In this document: in pieces, positions 51,159 to 59,832 of the stretch
Layout of the letters: each line of letters begins with the position of its first letter
How positions within the stretch are numbered: position 1 is the first letter of the stretch
From: Thiorhodococcus drewsii AZ1
Lineage (GTDB): Bacteria > Pseudomonadota > Gammaproteobacteria > Chromatiales > Chromatiaceae
Direction: 5' to 3'
NCBI RefSeq assembly: GCF_000224065.1
Contig: NZ_AFWT01000010.1
Span: 1-64,000 of the forward strand
DNA length: 64,000 nucleotides
Notes under the pieces: generated by a model
The model's input: only the letters and a program-made list of their open reading frames with translations
Databases searched by the model: none
What the model was told of the DNA's origin: nothing
Made by a program: the position numbers and the translations under genes

Positions 51159-53300
51159 ATGACGGCGTCCGAGACCAAAGAGCCCGTCTCCGCTGATGCG
51201 ATCGCTGCGGGGGGTGACGCGGATTCGGCGCTCGAACGTCTCTCCGTTGAGGGCCTCAAGCGTGTTGGTCCCAAGGTGGCCGAGCGGCTTGCGCGGCTGA
51301 ATGTCCGCACGATCCAGGACCTGCTCCTGCATTTCCCATTGCGTTACCAGGATCGGACCCGTCTCGTCCCGATCGGTGCATTGGTTGTGGGCGCCGAGGC
51401 ATTGATCGAGGGTGAGGTCGTCGAATCGACGGTCGTCGAGGGACGCAGGCGTTCGCTCAAGGTCTGGCTGTCCGACGGCCCCGCTCAGGGGCTCGTTCTG
51501 CGGTTCTTCCATTTCTCCGCCTCTCAGGCCGGATTCTTCCGTCCGGGCATCCGTCTGCGCTGCTACGGCGAGGTCCGGCCTGGGCAGGGCGCGCTGGAGA
51601 TGATCCATCCCGAGTATCGCGTCCAGACTGGCGATGTCTCGCAACCCGATGCCTGTCTGACGCCGGTCTATCCCACCACCGAGGGGTTGAGTCAATCGGT
51701 TTGGCGCGCGCTCATGGATCAGGCGCTCGAACAGTTGGGGCGCAGTCCGCTGTCCGATTGTCTGCCGCGCGAGACCCTGGGTGGCGCGTCCTTCAGCGAT
51801 TTGGCCGAGGCGCTGGTCTATCTGCATCGTCCGCCAGTCGGGGCGGATCTTGATGAGCTTCAGGAGCGTCGCCATCCGGCCTTTCTGCGGCTGGCTTTCG
51901 AGGAGTTGGTCGCCCATCAGGTCGGACTGCGGCGGATGCGTCTTGCCCAGCGCAAGGTCTCGGCGCCGATTCTCGACGGGGATGGCGGGCTGCGTCAGGC
52001 ATTGCGTCGGTCGCTCCCCTTTGCGCTCACCCCGGCGCAGGAGCGGGTGTTGGGCGAGATCTCGGCCGATCTTGCCGAGGCGCGGCCCATGCAGCGTCTG
52101 CTTCAGGGCGACGTGGGTTCCGGCAAAACCGTGGTGGCGGCGCTGGCCGCGCTCCAGGCGCTGGAGGCGGGTTGGCAGGTGGCTCTGATGGCGCCGACCG
52201 AGCTCTTGTCCGAGCAGCATCATCGCACTCTGGCCGGCTGGCTCGAACCGCTGGGGATCCAGGTGCGCTGGCTCACCGGTCGACACAAGGGGCAGGAGCG
52301 GGCCGATCTGCTCGATGCCATCGCCTCGGGCGAGGCGCGTCTGATCGTCGGAACCCATGCGCTCTTTCAGGACAGTGTGCGCTTTGCGGGTCTAGGACTG
52401 GTGATCATCGATGAGCAGCACCGGTTCGGCGTCCATCAGCGCATGAAGCTGCGCGAGAAGGGTGCTGATGCGGATTGCGTGCCCCATCAGCTCATCATGA
52501 CCGCGACGCCGATTCCGCGTTCGCTGGCCATGACGTTCTATGCGGATCTGGATCTCTCGGTGATCGATACGCTTCCGCCGGGGCGTACGCCCATCACCAC
52601 GGTTGCGGTCCCCGAGGGACGGCGCGACGAGGTTATCGAGCGGGTCAGAAGGGCCTGCGAACAGGGGCGGCAGGTCTATTGGGTCTGTACCCTGATCGAG
52701 GAATCCGAGGCGCTCCAGTGTCAGGCCGCCGAGGAGAGCGCCTGCCAGTTGGCCGAACTGCTGCCCGATGTCCGCGTGGGTCTGGTCCATGGGCGGGTCA
52801 AACCGAGCGAGCGCGAGTCGGTGATGGGGGCCTTTGCGCGCGGCGAACTGGGGCTGCTGGTTGCCACGACGGTGATCGAGGTTGGGGTGGACGTGCCCAA
52901 CGCCAGCCTCATGATCATCGAGAACGCTGAGCGGCTGGGCCTCGCCCAGTTGCATCAGCTGCGCGGGCGGGTTGGGCGCGGCTCGGTCGAGAGTCATTGT
53001 CTCCTGCTGTACCGCGCGCCCTTGTCCGAGGTGGCGCGCGAGCGTTTGGGCCTGATGCGTTCGACCTGCGATGGCTTCCTGCTCGCCGAGCGCGATCTGC
53101 AGATGCGCGGGGCGGGCGAGGTGTTGGGTACGCGTCAGACGGGCGCCATTCAGCTGCGCGTGGCCGATCCACTGCGCGATCAGCATCTGGTCGCCCCGGC
53201 CCAGCGCGCGGCCGACCTCATCTTGGCGCGCTATCCCGATCTGGTCTCGCCGCTGATCGATCGTTGGCTGGGCGATCGCGAACTCTACGGGCAGGTCTGA
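51159..53300 (+). CDS. recG: ATP-dependent DNA helicase RecG
   Basis: Reverses stalled replication forks and migrates Holliday junctions. 713 residues: an N-terminal wedge/OB region (to about 270), then two helicase domains. Walker A GDVGSGKTV, DEQH in IIDEQHRFG, TATPIPRSL, VIEVGVDVPNA and QLRGRVGRG are intact; the C-terminal ERDLQMRGAGEVLGTRQ is the RecG TRG motif region. The ATG at 51159 is used; a GTG six codons upstream is an alternative. Confidence 0.96.
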   Translation: MTASETKEPVSADAIAAGGDADSALERLSVEGLKRVGPKVAERLARLNVRTIQDLLLHFPLRYQDRTRLVPIGALVVGAEALIEGEVVESTVVEGRRRSLKVWLSDGPAQGLVLRFFHFSASQAGFFRPGIRLRCYGEVRPGQGALEMIHPEYRVQTGDVSQPDACLTPVYPTTEGLSQSVWRALMDQALEQLGRSPLSDCLPRETLGGASFSDLAEALVYLHRPPVGADLDELQERRHPAFLRLAFEELVAHQVGLRRMRLAQRKVSAPILDGDGGLRQALRRSLPFALTPAQERVLGEISADLAEARPMQRLLQGDVGSGKTVVAALAALQALEAGWQVALMAPTELLSEQHHRTLAGWLEPLGIQVRWLTGRHKGQERADLLDAIASGEARLIVGTHALFQDSVRFAGLGLVIIDEQHRFGVHQRMKLREKGADADCVPHQLIMTATPIPRSLAMTFYADLDLSVIDTLPPGRTPITTVAVPEGRRDEVIERVRRACEQGRQVYWVCTLIEESEALQCQAAEESACQLAELLPDVRVGLVHGRVKPSERESVMGAFARGELGLLVATTVIEVGVDVPNASLMIIENAERLGLAQLHQLRGRVGRGSVESHCLLLYRAPLSEVARERLGLMRSTCDGFLLAERDLQMRGAGEVLGTRQTGAIQLRVADPLRDQHLVAPAQRAADLILARYPDLVSPLIDRWLGDRELYGQV

Positions 53301-53440
53301 ACGCCATCTCTGCGCTCTGAAACGTCCTCTGATCGATGCCTCGCACTCGGCGGGGATCTCCTCGGCCTTCGGGCTATGCCATAATCTTCTGCGTTTCCAG
53401 CGTTTCGCTCTCCAAAATTCAACCGATTTTCGATCAGCCT

Positions 53441-54346
53441 ATGAACGTCCCCGAGCTGAAAGTTCGTCATCAGCGGCCCTTCTCGCTGCGTGACCGCCTG
53501 ATTGGCTATATGTATCTGGTCCGTCTGCACCGCCCTATCGGCATCTTCCTGCTGATGTGGCCGGCATTGTGGGCGCTCTGGCTCGCAGGCGACGGGCAGC
53601 CGCCGTGGTTGGTGGTGGTCATCTTCGTGCTTGGGGTGGTGCTGATGCGCTCGGCCGGGTGCGCGATCAACGACTATGCCGATCGTGATTTCGATGGCCA
53701 CGTCGCTCGCACCAATCGACGCCCGCTTGCGACGGGCGATGTGACGCCGGGCGAGGCGATCGGCGTGTTCGTCGGGCTGAGTCTGATGTCGTTCGGGCTG
53801 GTGCTTCAGTTGAATTGGCAGACCATTGCGCTTTCGATCGTCGCGTTGCTGCTGACCTTCGTCTATCCCTTCATGAAGCGCTTCACCCACGTCCCGCAGC
53901 TCTTCCTCGGTGCGGCGTTCGGTTGGGCCATTCCCATGGCCTTCACCGCCGTGACGGGCACTATTCCTGTCTATGCCTGGGTGCTCTTCGTTGCGACCCT
54001 GATCTGGGCGCTGATCTACGACACCCAGTATGCGATGGTCGATCGCGAGGACGATCTCAAGATCGGCGTCAAATCCACGGCGATTCTGTTCGGGCGCTGG
54101 GATCGGCATGTGATCGGGCTGTTGCAGCTGCTGATGCTGGCGCTTCTGTTCTGGGTCGGGCAGCAGGCCGGGCGCGGTCCCGTCTATGTGTCGAGCCTTC
54201 TGGTGGCCGCCGGCTTCAGCATCTATCAGCAGAAGCTGACCTGGAATCGCGAGCCCGCCGCCTGCTTCCAGGCCTTCCTCAACAACAACTTCTTCGGCAT
54301 GGTCGTCTTCGTCGGATTGGTGTTGGATTACGCCCTGATCGGCTGA
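53441..54346 (+). CDS. ubiA: 4-hydroxybenzoate octaprenyltransferase (UbiA)
   Basis: Inner-membrane prenyltransferase that attaches the isoprenoid chain to 4-hydroxybenzoate in ubiquinone synthesis. 301 residues with about eight membrane spans. The two Asp-rich motifs are NDYADRDFD and DREDDLKIGVKSTAI. RLHRPIGIFLLMWPALWALWLA is a signature of the family N terminus. ATG at 53441 gives the typical length; upstream open frame lacks homology. No clear Shine-Dalgarno. ubiC is not next to it. Confidence 0.95.
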   Translation: MNVPELKVRHQRPFSLRDRLIGYMYLVRLHRPIGIFLLMWPALWALWLAGDGQPPWLVVVIFVLGVVLMRSAGCAINDYADRDFDGHVARTNRRPLATGDVTPGEAIGVFVGLSLMSFGLVLQLNWQTIALSIVALLLTFVYPFMKRFTHVPQLFLGAAFGWAIPMAFTAVTGTIPVYAWVLFVATLIWALIYDTQYAMVDREDDLKIGVKSTAILFGRWDRHVIGLLQLLMLALLFWVGQQAGRGPVYVSSLLVAAGFSIYQQKLTWNREPAACFQAFLNNNFFGMVVFVGLVLDYALIG

Positions 54347-54396
54347 TGTCGGTCGGAGACTCTCGTCAACCTGGATTCGAATCAGGAGTCGCTGCC

Positions 54397-55047
54397 ATGT
54401 CTCTAACGCTCGGACCGCTTCGCGCGATGCGGCCTGTCTCTCTGGTCTCGGTTCTGTGCGGTCTTGTGCTGACCTGTTCGGTCTGGGCATTCGATGAGGG
54501 GATCGACTATCAGCGCCTCGTTCAGCCCCAGCCGACTGAAACGGGCGATAAAGTCGAGGTGTTGGAGGTCTTTTGGTACGGCTGTCCGCATTGCTGGCAT
54601 CTGGAGCCGGCGCTCGCGCGTTGGCTGAAGACGCTTCCCGAGGGAGTCGAGTTTCGACGCATGCCGGCGACCGGCGGACGTTGGGACGCCCATGCGCGCG
54701 CCTTCTATGTCGCCCAGTCGATGGGCAAACTGGAGGCGTTCCATCGCGCGCTGTTCGAGGCGATCCACGTACAGCGGCGTTCTGTGATGAGCGAGGACGA
54801 CCTGGCGGCCGTCGCCGTGGAGGTCGGGCTGGATGAGGCCGAATTTCGGTCTCGCTACGCCTCTCCCGAGGTCGAGGCCGAGCTGCAGCATGCCAAAGAG
54901 ATGGCGATCCGTTACGGCATCGACAGTGTTCCGACCCTGATCGTCGATGGAACATACCGTACGACTCCGGGCGAGGCGGGCGGGACCGAGCGGATGTTCC
55001 AGGTGCTCGACGCACTCATCGTCGAGGAGCTGGCCGGGCGCTCATAG
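54397..55047 (+). CDS. dsbA: Thiol:disulfide interchange protein DsbA-like
   Basis: Periplasmic disulfide oxidase of 216 residues. Signal peptide (LVSVLCGLVLTCSVWA), active site Cys63-Pro-His-Cys66 in FWYGCPHCWHL, helical insert, and cis-Pro in DSVPTLIVDG. CPHC is the E. coli DsbA redox motif, favouring a strong oxidase acting with DsbB. AGGAG precedes the ATG at 54397. It follows ubiA by 50 bases and ends overlapping by 6 bases the convergent membrane-protein gene. Could mature pilins and other cysteine-rich exported proteins of the window. Confidence 0.95.
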   Translation: MSLTLGPLRAMRPVSLVSVLCGLVLTCSVWAFDEGIDYQRLVQPQPTETGDKVEVLEVFWYGCPHCWHLEPALARWLKTLPEGVEFRRMPATGGRWDAHARAFYVAQSMGKLEAFHRALFEAIHVQRRSVMSEDDLAAVAVEVGLDEAEFRSRYASPEVEAELQHAKEMAIRYGIDSVPTLIVDGTYRTTPGEAGGTERMFQVLDALIVEELAGRS

Positions 55048-55635
55048 AGCTGTCTGGTTTGGCTCCTCAAGGCTCGCCTCCTCGTCGAGGATGCGGGCAT
55101 CCGGGTTGGGATAGCGCGCGACCACCCACAGTGGCAGTCGGGCCTGATTGGCGTGATAGAGCGCGTCCGACTCTACGATGACCAGAACCAGGATGGTGAC
55201 CATGATGGGCAGGATGCCTGTCCCTCCGACCAAGGCCCAGACGGCTTCCTTCATCATCCCGCCGTAGGTATAGCCGATCCATCCGAGTGTGGCTGCGATC
55301 AGTAGCAGCCCGAGCATCAGCATGAACAGCCGGCTGCGGCGTGCGCAGATCTGCCAGTGACACATGACGTACCAGGAATCGCGTTTGCGCGACTGGCGCG
55401 CGCGCCAAAGGGTGTATCCGAGGATGCTGAACGAGATGGTCGGAATCAGCGCCATCGCCCAGGGGAAACTGCCGGCCAGGCCGCCCAGTCCCACTGCCAT
55501 GAGGATGTGATTGCCGATCAGGTTGGTCAGGAACAACTCGTGTGGGATGTTGGCCTGTTTGATTTCGTCGTGACTGACTTCGAAGCGCATGGTGGGTGCG
55601 GCCGGGACGTTGGACGAATCCCGAAGATACAGCAT
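55042..55635 (-). CDS. Membrane protein of unknown function
   Basis: A 197-residue protein with about four membrane spans (LMAVGLGGLAGSFPWAMAL, TISFSILGYTLW, MLMLGLLLIAATLGWIGYTY, ILPIMVTILVLVIV) and a conserved-looking WYVMCHWQICARRSR loop between spans 2 and 3. A C-terminal cytoplasmic tail is acidic. Not recognised as a named family. Start: ATG at 55635 or at 55590 (MRFEVSHDEIK); neither has a good ribosome-binding site. Heptamer array 2 overlaps the upstream start. Confidence 0.65.
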   Translation of the reverse strand: MLYLRDSSNVPAAPTMRFEVSHDEIKQANIPHELFLTNLIGNHILMAVGLGGLAGSFPWAMALIPTISFSILGYTLWRARQSRKRDSWYVMCHWQICARRSRLFMLMLGLLLIAATLGWIGYTYGGMMKEAVWALVGGTGILPIMVTILVLVIVESDALYHANQARLPLWVVARYPNPDARILDEEASLEEPNQTAL

Positions 55636-55667
55636 TCAGCGGCCAGCTATCAGCTATCAGCTATCAG
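55630..55667. repeat. Heptamer tandem array 2
   Basis: On the plus strand: CAGCATT, CAGCGGC, then three CAGCTAT and a final CAG. On the minus strand this reads ATAGCTG three times, GCCGCTG, AATGCTG, the same units as array 1 at 24856-24904. It lies between a moeB-like gene and the membrane-protein gene. Confidence 0.92.
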
Positions 55668-55712
55668 TGCTTGGATCGTTTGGTGTCGATCGACAATCAC
55701 GCCGCTGGCCGG

Positions 55713-56456
55713 CTACTGTCCCGAGCAGACCGGACAGTCCGGGTCCTGGGGCAATCTCAGGCTGCGCCACTCCATGCTGGAGGCGTCCAGCAGCAGTAGG
55801 CGACCGAACAGCGGGCGGCCGACTCCGGTGAGAATCTTGATCGCCTCGGCGGCCTGAACGCTGCCGATGATGCCGACCAATGGAGCGAGGACGCCGTTGG
55901 CCGAGCAACTGTCATCGATGCTGCCGTCATCCGGATAGAGACAGCGATAACAGGGGGTACCTGGCTGGCCGGAGAAGGCGGTCACCTGTCCCTCCATGCG
56001 GATCGCGGCGCCTGAGACGAGCGGAACCCGTGCCGCGACGCAGGCGCGGTTGAGTGCAAAGCGGGTGGGAAAGTTGTCGCTCGCATCCACGACCAGATCG
56101 ACCTCGGCGAGCAGGTCGGGAAGTTGATCCTCGCTCAGACTGCGCTTGATGGTCGTGAGTCGGACCTCTGGATTGAGTGCCTCTAATGCCAGGCGGGCCG
56201 AATCCGCCTTGGGCATGCCGATGCGTTCGTTGGTATGCAGGATCTGGCGTTGAAGGTTGGACAGATCGACGGCGTCGAAATCGGCGAGCAGCAGATGTCC
56301 CACCCCGGCGGTCGCGAGATACATGGCCGCTGGCGATCCCAGTCCGCCCAGTCCGACGATCAGCACGCTCGACGCCATCAGGCGTTCCTGGGCATCGATC
56401 CCGAAGGCGGGCAGCATGATTTGGCGGCTGTAACGGAGGAGTTGGTCGTCGTTCAT
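55713..56456 (-). CDS. moeB: MoeB/ThiF-family adenylyltransferase
   Basis: E1-like enzyme that adenylates the C-terminal Gly of a ubiquitin-like sulfur carrier (MoaD or ThiS). 247 residues. VLIVGLGGLGSPAAMYLATAGVG is the nucleotide loop; DFDAVDLSNLQRQILH, the Asp in VDASDNFPTRF and zinc Cys pairs CYRC and CPVC are present. Its position close to prmC-prfA-hemA matches moeB in many Gammaproteobacteria, favouring molybdopterin synthesis over thiamine, but sequence alone does not separate the two. Confidence 0.92.
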   Translation of the reverse strand: MNDDQLLRYSRQIMLPAFGIDAQERLMASSVLIVGLGGLGSPAAMYLATAGVGHLLLADFDAVDLSNLQRQILHTNERIGMPKADSARLALEALNPEVRLTTIKRSLSEDQLPDLLAEVDLVVDASDNFPTRFALNRACVAARVPLVSGAAIRMEGQVTAFSGQPGTPCYRCLYPDDGSIDDSCSANGVLAPLVGIIGSVQAAEAIKILTGVGRPLFGRLLLLDASSMEWRSLRLPQDPDCPVCSGQ

Positions 56457-56537
56457 GGTATGGGTATGGCGTGATGGGCGAGCGGTCTAATCCCCTTGCG
56501 GGGCCGTTTTGTGCGGGCGAATGGGGGGAGTCCTGAG

Positions 56538-56948
56538 TTAGAGATAGCGCCGCCAATGCTCGGGGCGGTCGTCACGGCAGCCGTGTTCGATCAGCTCGTA
56601 GCGTTTGGCGAAGAGTTTCTTGGTGCAGTTGCTTTCGCAGTTGAGACCGCCGCAATTGGCGCGGACTGTTTCTTCCGTGTAATGGTGCAGTGCGCGCCGA
56701 AGCCGATAGAAGAGCCGGTTGTCGAGGTGTAGTCCCAGTTCGATCAGGGCCGATTCGATCTCGTGCAGGCTCGTTTTGAGGACATCGTAGCGGATTCGCA
56801 GCTGGGTGGGTGAGAGGGAGCGGACGTCCAGTATGCCGTCCACATCATTCAAAAAACGGGCTGCCGTGTCCGCCTGATGCGGATTCGGGTGGATCGCCTG
56901 GAAGGCGATCTCGCGCTGTTTGATGCGTTCGGCGTGTGGAATGTCCAT
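56538..56948 (-). CDS. Hypothetical protein with ferredoxin-like fold and C-terminal Cys cluster
   Basis: A 136-residue protein. The middle region (AARFLNDVDGILDVRSLSP to ALIELGLHLDN) follows the beta-alpha-beta-beta-alpha-beta rhythm of heavy-metal-associated domains but lacks their CxxC. The C-terminal region has NCGGLNCESNCTKKLF and a later HGC, four cysteines that could bind metal or an Fe-S cluster. Not recognised further. The upstream gap contains the palindrome AATCAAGATTGATT (56980-56993) and is A/T-rich. Confidence 0.65.
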   Translation of the reverse strand: MDIPHAERIKQREIAFQAIHPNPHQADTAARFLNDVDGILDVRSLSPTQLRIRYDVLKTSLHEIESALIELGLHLDNRLFYRLRRALHHYTEETVRANCGGLNCESNCTKKLFAKRYELIEHGCRDDRPEHWRRYL

Positions 56949-57120
56949 AGGGATATTATGCTAATAGCCTATTTGAAATAATCAAGATTGATTTTTTGGT
57001 TTTTGAGCGTTCCCCTCCCTGTGGGTGTTGCGGCGGTTTGTCTGGGTTGCCAGGATATAATTGGGCGTTGATTGGGTTCTCTCAAGAACCCTGGATCCAC
57101 CGACGCGAGCGTTGGGCATC

Positions 57121-57909
57121 ATGCAATCCAGATCAACGATCGATGCAGACATGACGGATATCCCTATCGGCCTGGGTATCAGGCTGCGAAGCCTGCTGTT
57201 TTTCCTTGTCTACAACCTTCTCGGCATCCTGCACAGCTCGCTGAGCGTGCTGCTGGCGCCGCTCATGGCGTTCGAGCAACGCTACCGATTCGTCAATCTC
57301 TGGACGCATGTCTGCATGTGGCTGCTGCGTCACTTGAACGGGGTGCGCATCGAGGTGATTGGTCGCGAGCATGTGCCGCGCGACGAAGCGGTGGTCGTCA
57401 TGGCCAATCATCAGAGCGAGTGGGAGACCTTCTATCTGCAGTTGATCGTGGCCCCGCAGGCCACGGTGCTGAAGCAGGAATTGCTCAAGGTCCCCTTCTT
57501 CGGCTGGGCCTTGGCCCTGCTCAAACCGATCGCGATCGATCGGGGCAAGCCGGTGAACGCCATGAAGACCCTGTTGCGGCTCGGTAAGGCGCGCCTGGAC
57601 GAGGGGATCAGTGTGGTGATCTATCCCGAGGGGACCCGCCAGCCGTCAGGGTGTCTGGGGCGGTTCAATCCTGGCGGGGCCAGGCTGGCCTGTCATGCAG
57701 GAGCGCGGGTGGTTCCGATGATCCACAATGCCGGCGATTGCTGGCCCGCCCGTTCGATGCTGCGCCTCCCCGGAACCATCCGCTTGGTAATCGGCGAGCC
57801 GCTGTGCTGCGAGGGTGGGGCAGAGGATCTACTGTCCCGCGTCGAAGCCTGGATGCACCAGAACTCCGGCCTGTTGCGGGCCGATGGATTTAGCGATACC
57901 CCAGAGTGA
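57121..57909 (+). CDS. 1-acyl-sn-glycerol-3-phosphate acyltransferase-like protein (PlsC family)
   Basis: Membrane acyltransferase of 262 residues making phosphatidic acid from lysophosphatidic acid. The catalytic motif reads NHQSEWETF, with Glu in place of the usual Asp of HX4D; this variant is common in this gammaproteobacterial clade. YPEGTRQPSG is the substrate motif, and VPMIHNAGDCWP the fourth block. An N-terminal hydrophobic helix (LLFFLVYNLLGILHSSLSVL) anchors it. ATG at 57121 is chosen; 57151 (MTDIPIG) is an alternative. Its 3' end overlaps prmC's by 20 bases in convergent orientation. Confidence 0.9.
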   Translation: MQSRSTIDADMTDIPIGLGIRLRSLLFFLVYNLLGILHSSLSVLLAPLMAFEQRYRFVNLWTHVCMWLLRHLNGVRIEVIGREHVPRDEAVVVMANHQSEWETFYLQLIVAPQATVLKQELLKVPFFGWALALLKPIAIDRGKPVNAMKTLLRLGKARLDEGISVVIYPEGTRQPSGCLGRFNPGGARLACHAGARVVPMIHNAGDCWPARSMLRLPGTIRLVIGEPLCCEGGAEDLLSRVEAWMHQNSGLLRADGFSDTPE

Positions 57910-58753
57910 TGCGGTCGAGCCGCGCCAGATCTTGGCGTGTCTCGACGCGTGCCAATCCTCGGGCGGTGAAGATGGCGCGCGCGGATTCTCCCTGATCGAA
58001 GCCGTGCTCGACGGCGATCAGTCCGCCTGGGCGCAGGCAGCGCGCGGCTTCGGCAGCGATGACGCGGATCGCGTCCAGGCCGTCGCCCTCCGGAGTCAGC
58101 GCCTGACGCGGCTCGAAGCGCAGGTCGCCGCGTTCGAGATGCGGATCGGTCCCGGCGATATAGGGCGGGTTGCTGAGGATGGCATCCAGGCTGGCGTCGG
58201 CGAAGGCGTTCAGCCAATCGGTCTCGACGAGTTCGATCCGCTGGAGATCGAGGGCGGCGAAGTTCTCCCGAGCTACCCGCAGCGCGGCGTACGAGCGATC
58301 GGTGGCGATTAGCTGCCAGTTGGGGCGCTCCAGCGCCAGGGCGGCGGCGATGGCGCCGCTTCCGGTCCCCAGGTCCGCGATGTGCGGCGTGCTCGATGCT
58401 TCTAGCAGATCCAGAGTCGTTTCGACCAGCAACTCCGTTTCGGGACGCGGGATGAGCGTGTCTGGCGTGACCCTCAGGTCGAAGCTCCAGAAGGACTGCC
58501 AGCCTCGGATGTAAGCGATGGGCTCGCCGTTCAGGCGGCGTTGCAGGAGTTGGGCGAGCACGGCATCCTGCTCGGCGTCCAGGGTGCGTTCGGGCCACGC
58601 CAGCAGCTGGGTTCGGGAGCGCCCAGTGGCCTGGGCGAGCAGAATCTCGGCCTCGATTCTCGGGCTGCTTTCGGGAAGGTTTCCGAGTGCCTCGACCGCC
58701 ATCCGCAAGGCGGTATCGATCCGTTTGGGCTGGTCGGTCGCGGACGGCGGCAT
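57890..58753 (-). CDS. prmC: Peptide chain release factor N5-glutamine methyltransferase (PrmC/HemK)
   Basis: Methylates the Gln of the GGQ motif in release factors RF1 and RF2, raising termination efficiency. 287 residues with an N-terminal helical RF-binding domain, then a methyltransferase with PRPETELLVE, ADLGTGSGAIA and the substrate motif NPPYI. ATG at 58753 overlaps the prfA stop (TGATG), showing translational coupling with its substrate gene. Confidence 0.96.
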   Translation of the reverse strand: MPPSATDQPKRIDTALRMAVEALGNLPESSPRIEAEILLAQATGRSRTQLLAWPERTLDAEQDAVLAQLLQRRLNGEPIAYIRGWQSFWSFDLRVTPDTLIPRPETELLVETTLDLLEASSTPHIADLGTGSGAIAAALALERPNWQLIATDRSYAALRVARENFAALDLQRIELVETDWLNAFADASLDAILSNPPYIAGTDPHLERGDLRFEPRQALTPEGDGLDAIRVIAAEAARCLRPGGLIAVEHGFDQGESARAIFTARGLARVETRQDLARLDRITLGYR

Positions 58754-59832
58754 CAGCCGTCCATCATCGCGGCGAGCTGCTCGCTCTGATACTCCGTCAA
58801 GAGCGGCTCGATCACCTGGTCGAGCTGGCCGGCCATGACCTCGTCGAGTTTGTAGAGTGTGAGGTTGATGCGGTGATCGGTGAGCCGGTTCTGGGGGAAG
58901 TTGTAGGTGCGGATGCGCTCTGAGCGGTCTCCGCTGCCGACCTGAAGTTTGCGCGATTCCGATTGTTCCGATGTCTGCGTCTGACGAGCGCCCGAGAGCA
59001 GCTTGGCGTGCAGGTGCGACATCGCCTTGGCTCGGTTTTTGTGCTGCGAGCGTTCTTCTTGGCATTCGACCACGATCCCAGAGGGGATGTGGGTGATGCG
59101 GATCGCCGAATCGGTCTTGTTGACATGCTGACCGCCGGCACCCGAGGAGCGATAGGTGTCGATGCGCAGGTCGCTGGGATTGATGTCGATGGCATCGATC
59201 GATTCGACCTCGGGCAGCACGGCCACCGTGCAGGCAGAGGTGTGGATACGGCCCTGGGATTCGGTCTCGGGGACGCGCTGGACGCGGTGCGCGCCAGGCT
59301 CGAACTTGAGTCGCGAATAGACGCTGGTACCCGCGATGCGGATCGCAACCTCCTTGTAGCCGCCGAGTTCGCCTGGGCTCTCTGAGATCTGCTCGGTGCG
59401 CCAGCCCTGGATCTCGGCATAGCGCATGTACATGCGCAGCAGATCGCCCGCGAACAGGGCGGCTTCGGCACCGCCGGTTCCGGCGCGGACTTCAAGGAAG
59501 ATGTTGCGCTGATCGTTGGGATCGGCCGGGATCAGCAGATGATGCAGCTCCGGCTCCAGTGCGTCGCGCCGGGCGTTGGCCGAGGCGATCTCGTCCTTGG
59601 CGAGCTCGGCCATTTCGGGATCGGCGAGCATCTCCTCGGCCGTTGCGATGTCGCCCTCTGCGGCCAGGTAACGCTCATAGCAGTTCATGAGCGGTTCGAG
59701 CTGGGCGTATTCGCGACTCAGGTCGCGAAAACGATTGGCGTCGGTTTGGGTTTCCGCCTCGGCCAACAGGGCCATGACCTCGCCGAAGCGCTCCGAGATG
59801 CGCTCCAGCTTGCCCCGAATCGATGGATTCAT
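58753..59832 (-). CDS. prfA: Peptide chain release factor 1 (RF1)
   Basis: Recognises UAA and UAG stop codons. 359 residues. The stop-codon reading P-x-T motif appears as PET in [14 protein letters not shown] (E. coli has PAT), and the peptidyl-release GGQ is in [10 protein letters not shown]. Its start overlaps the hemA stop by 4 bases and its stop overlaps prmC. Middle gene of hemA-prfA-prmC. Confidence 0.97.
   Translation of the reverse strand: MNPSIRGKLERISERFGEVMALLAEAETQTDANRFRDLSREYAQLEPLMNCYERYLAAEGDIATAEEMLADPEMAELAKDEIASANARRDALEPELHHLLIPADPNDQRNIFLEVRAGTGGAEAALFAGDLLRMYMRYAEIQGWRTEQISESPGELGGYKEVAIRIAGTSVYSRLKFEPGAHRVQRVPETESQGRIHTSACTVAVLPEVESIDAIDINPSDLRIDTYRSSGAGGQHVNKTDSAIRITHIPSGIVVECQEERSQHKNRAKAMSHLHAKLLSGARQTQTSEQSESRKLQVGSGDRSERIRTYNFPQNRLTDHRINLTLYKLDEVMAGQLDQVIEPLLTEYQSEQLAAMMDG

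Noticed and set aside
56980-56993. AATCAAGATTGATT as an FNR box
   Set aside because: Half-sites are in the reverse arrangement (ATCAA then TTGAT with a 2-base gap), not TTGAT-N4-ATCAA.
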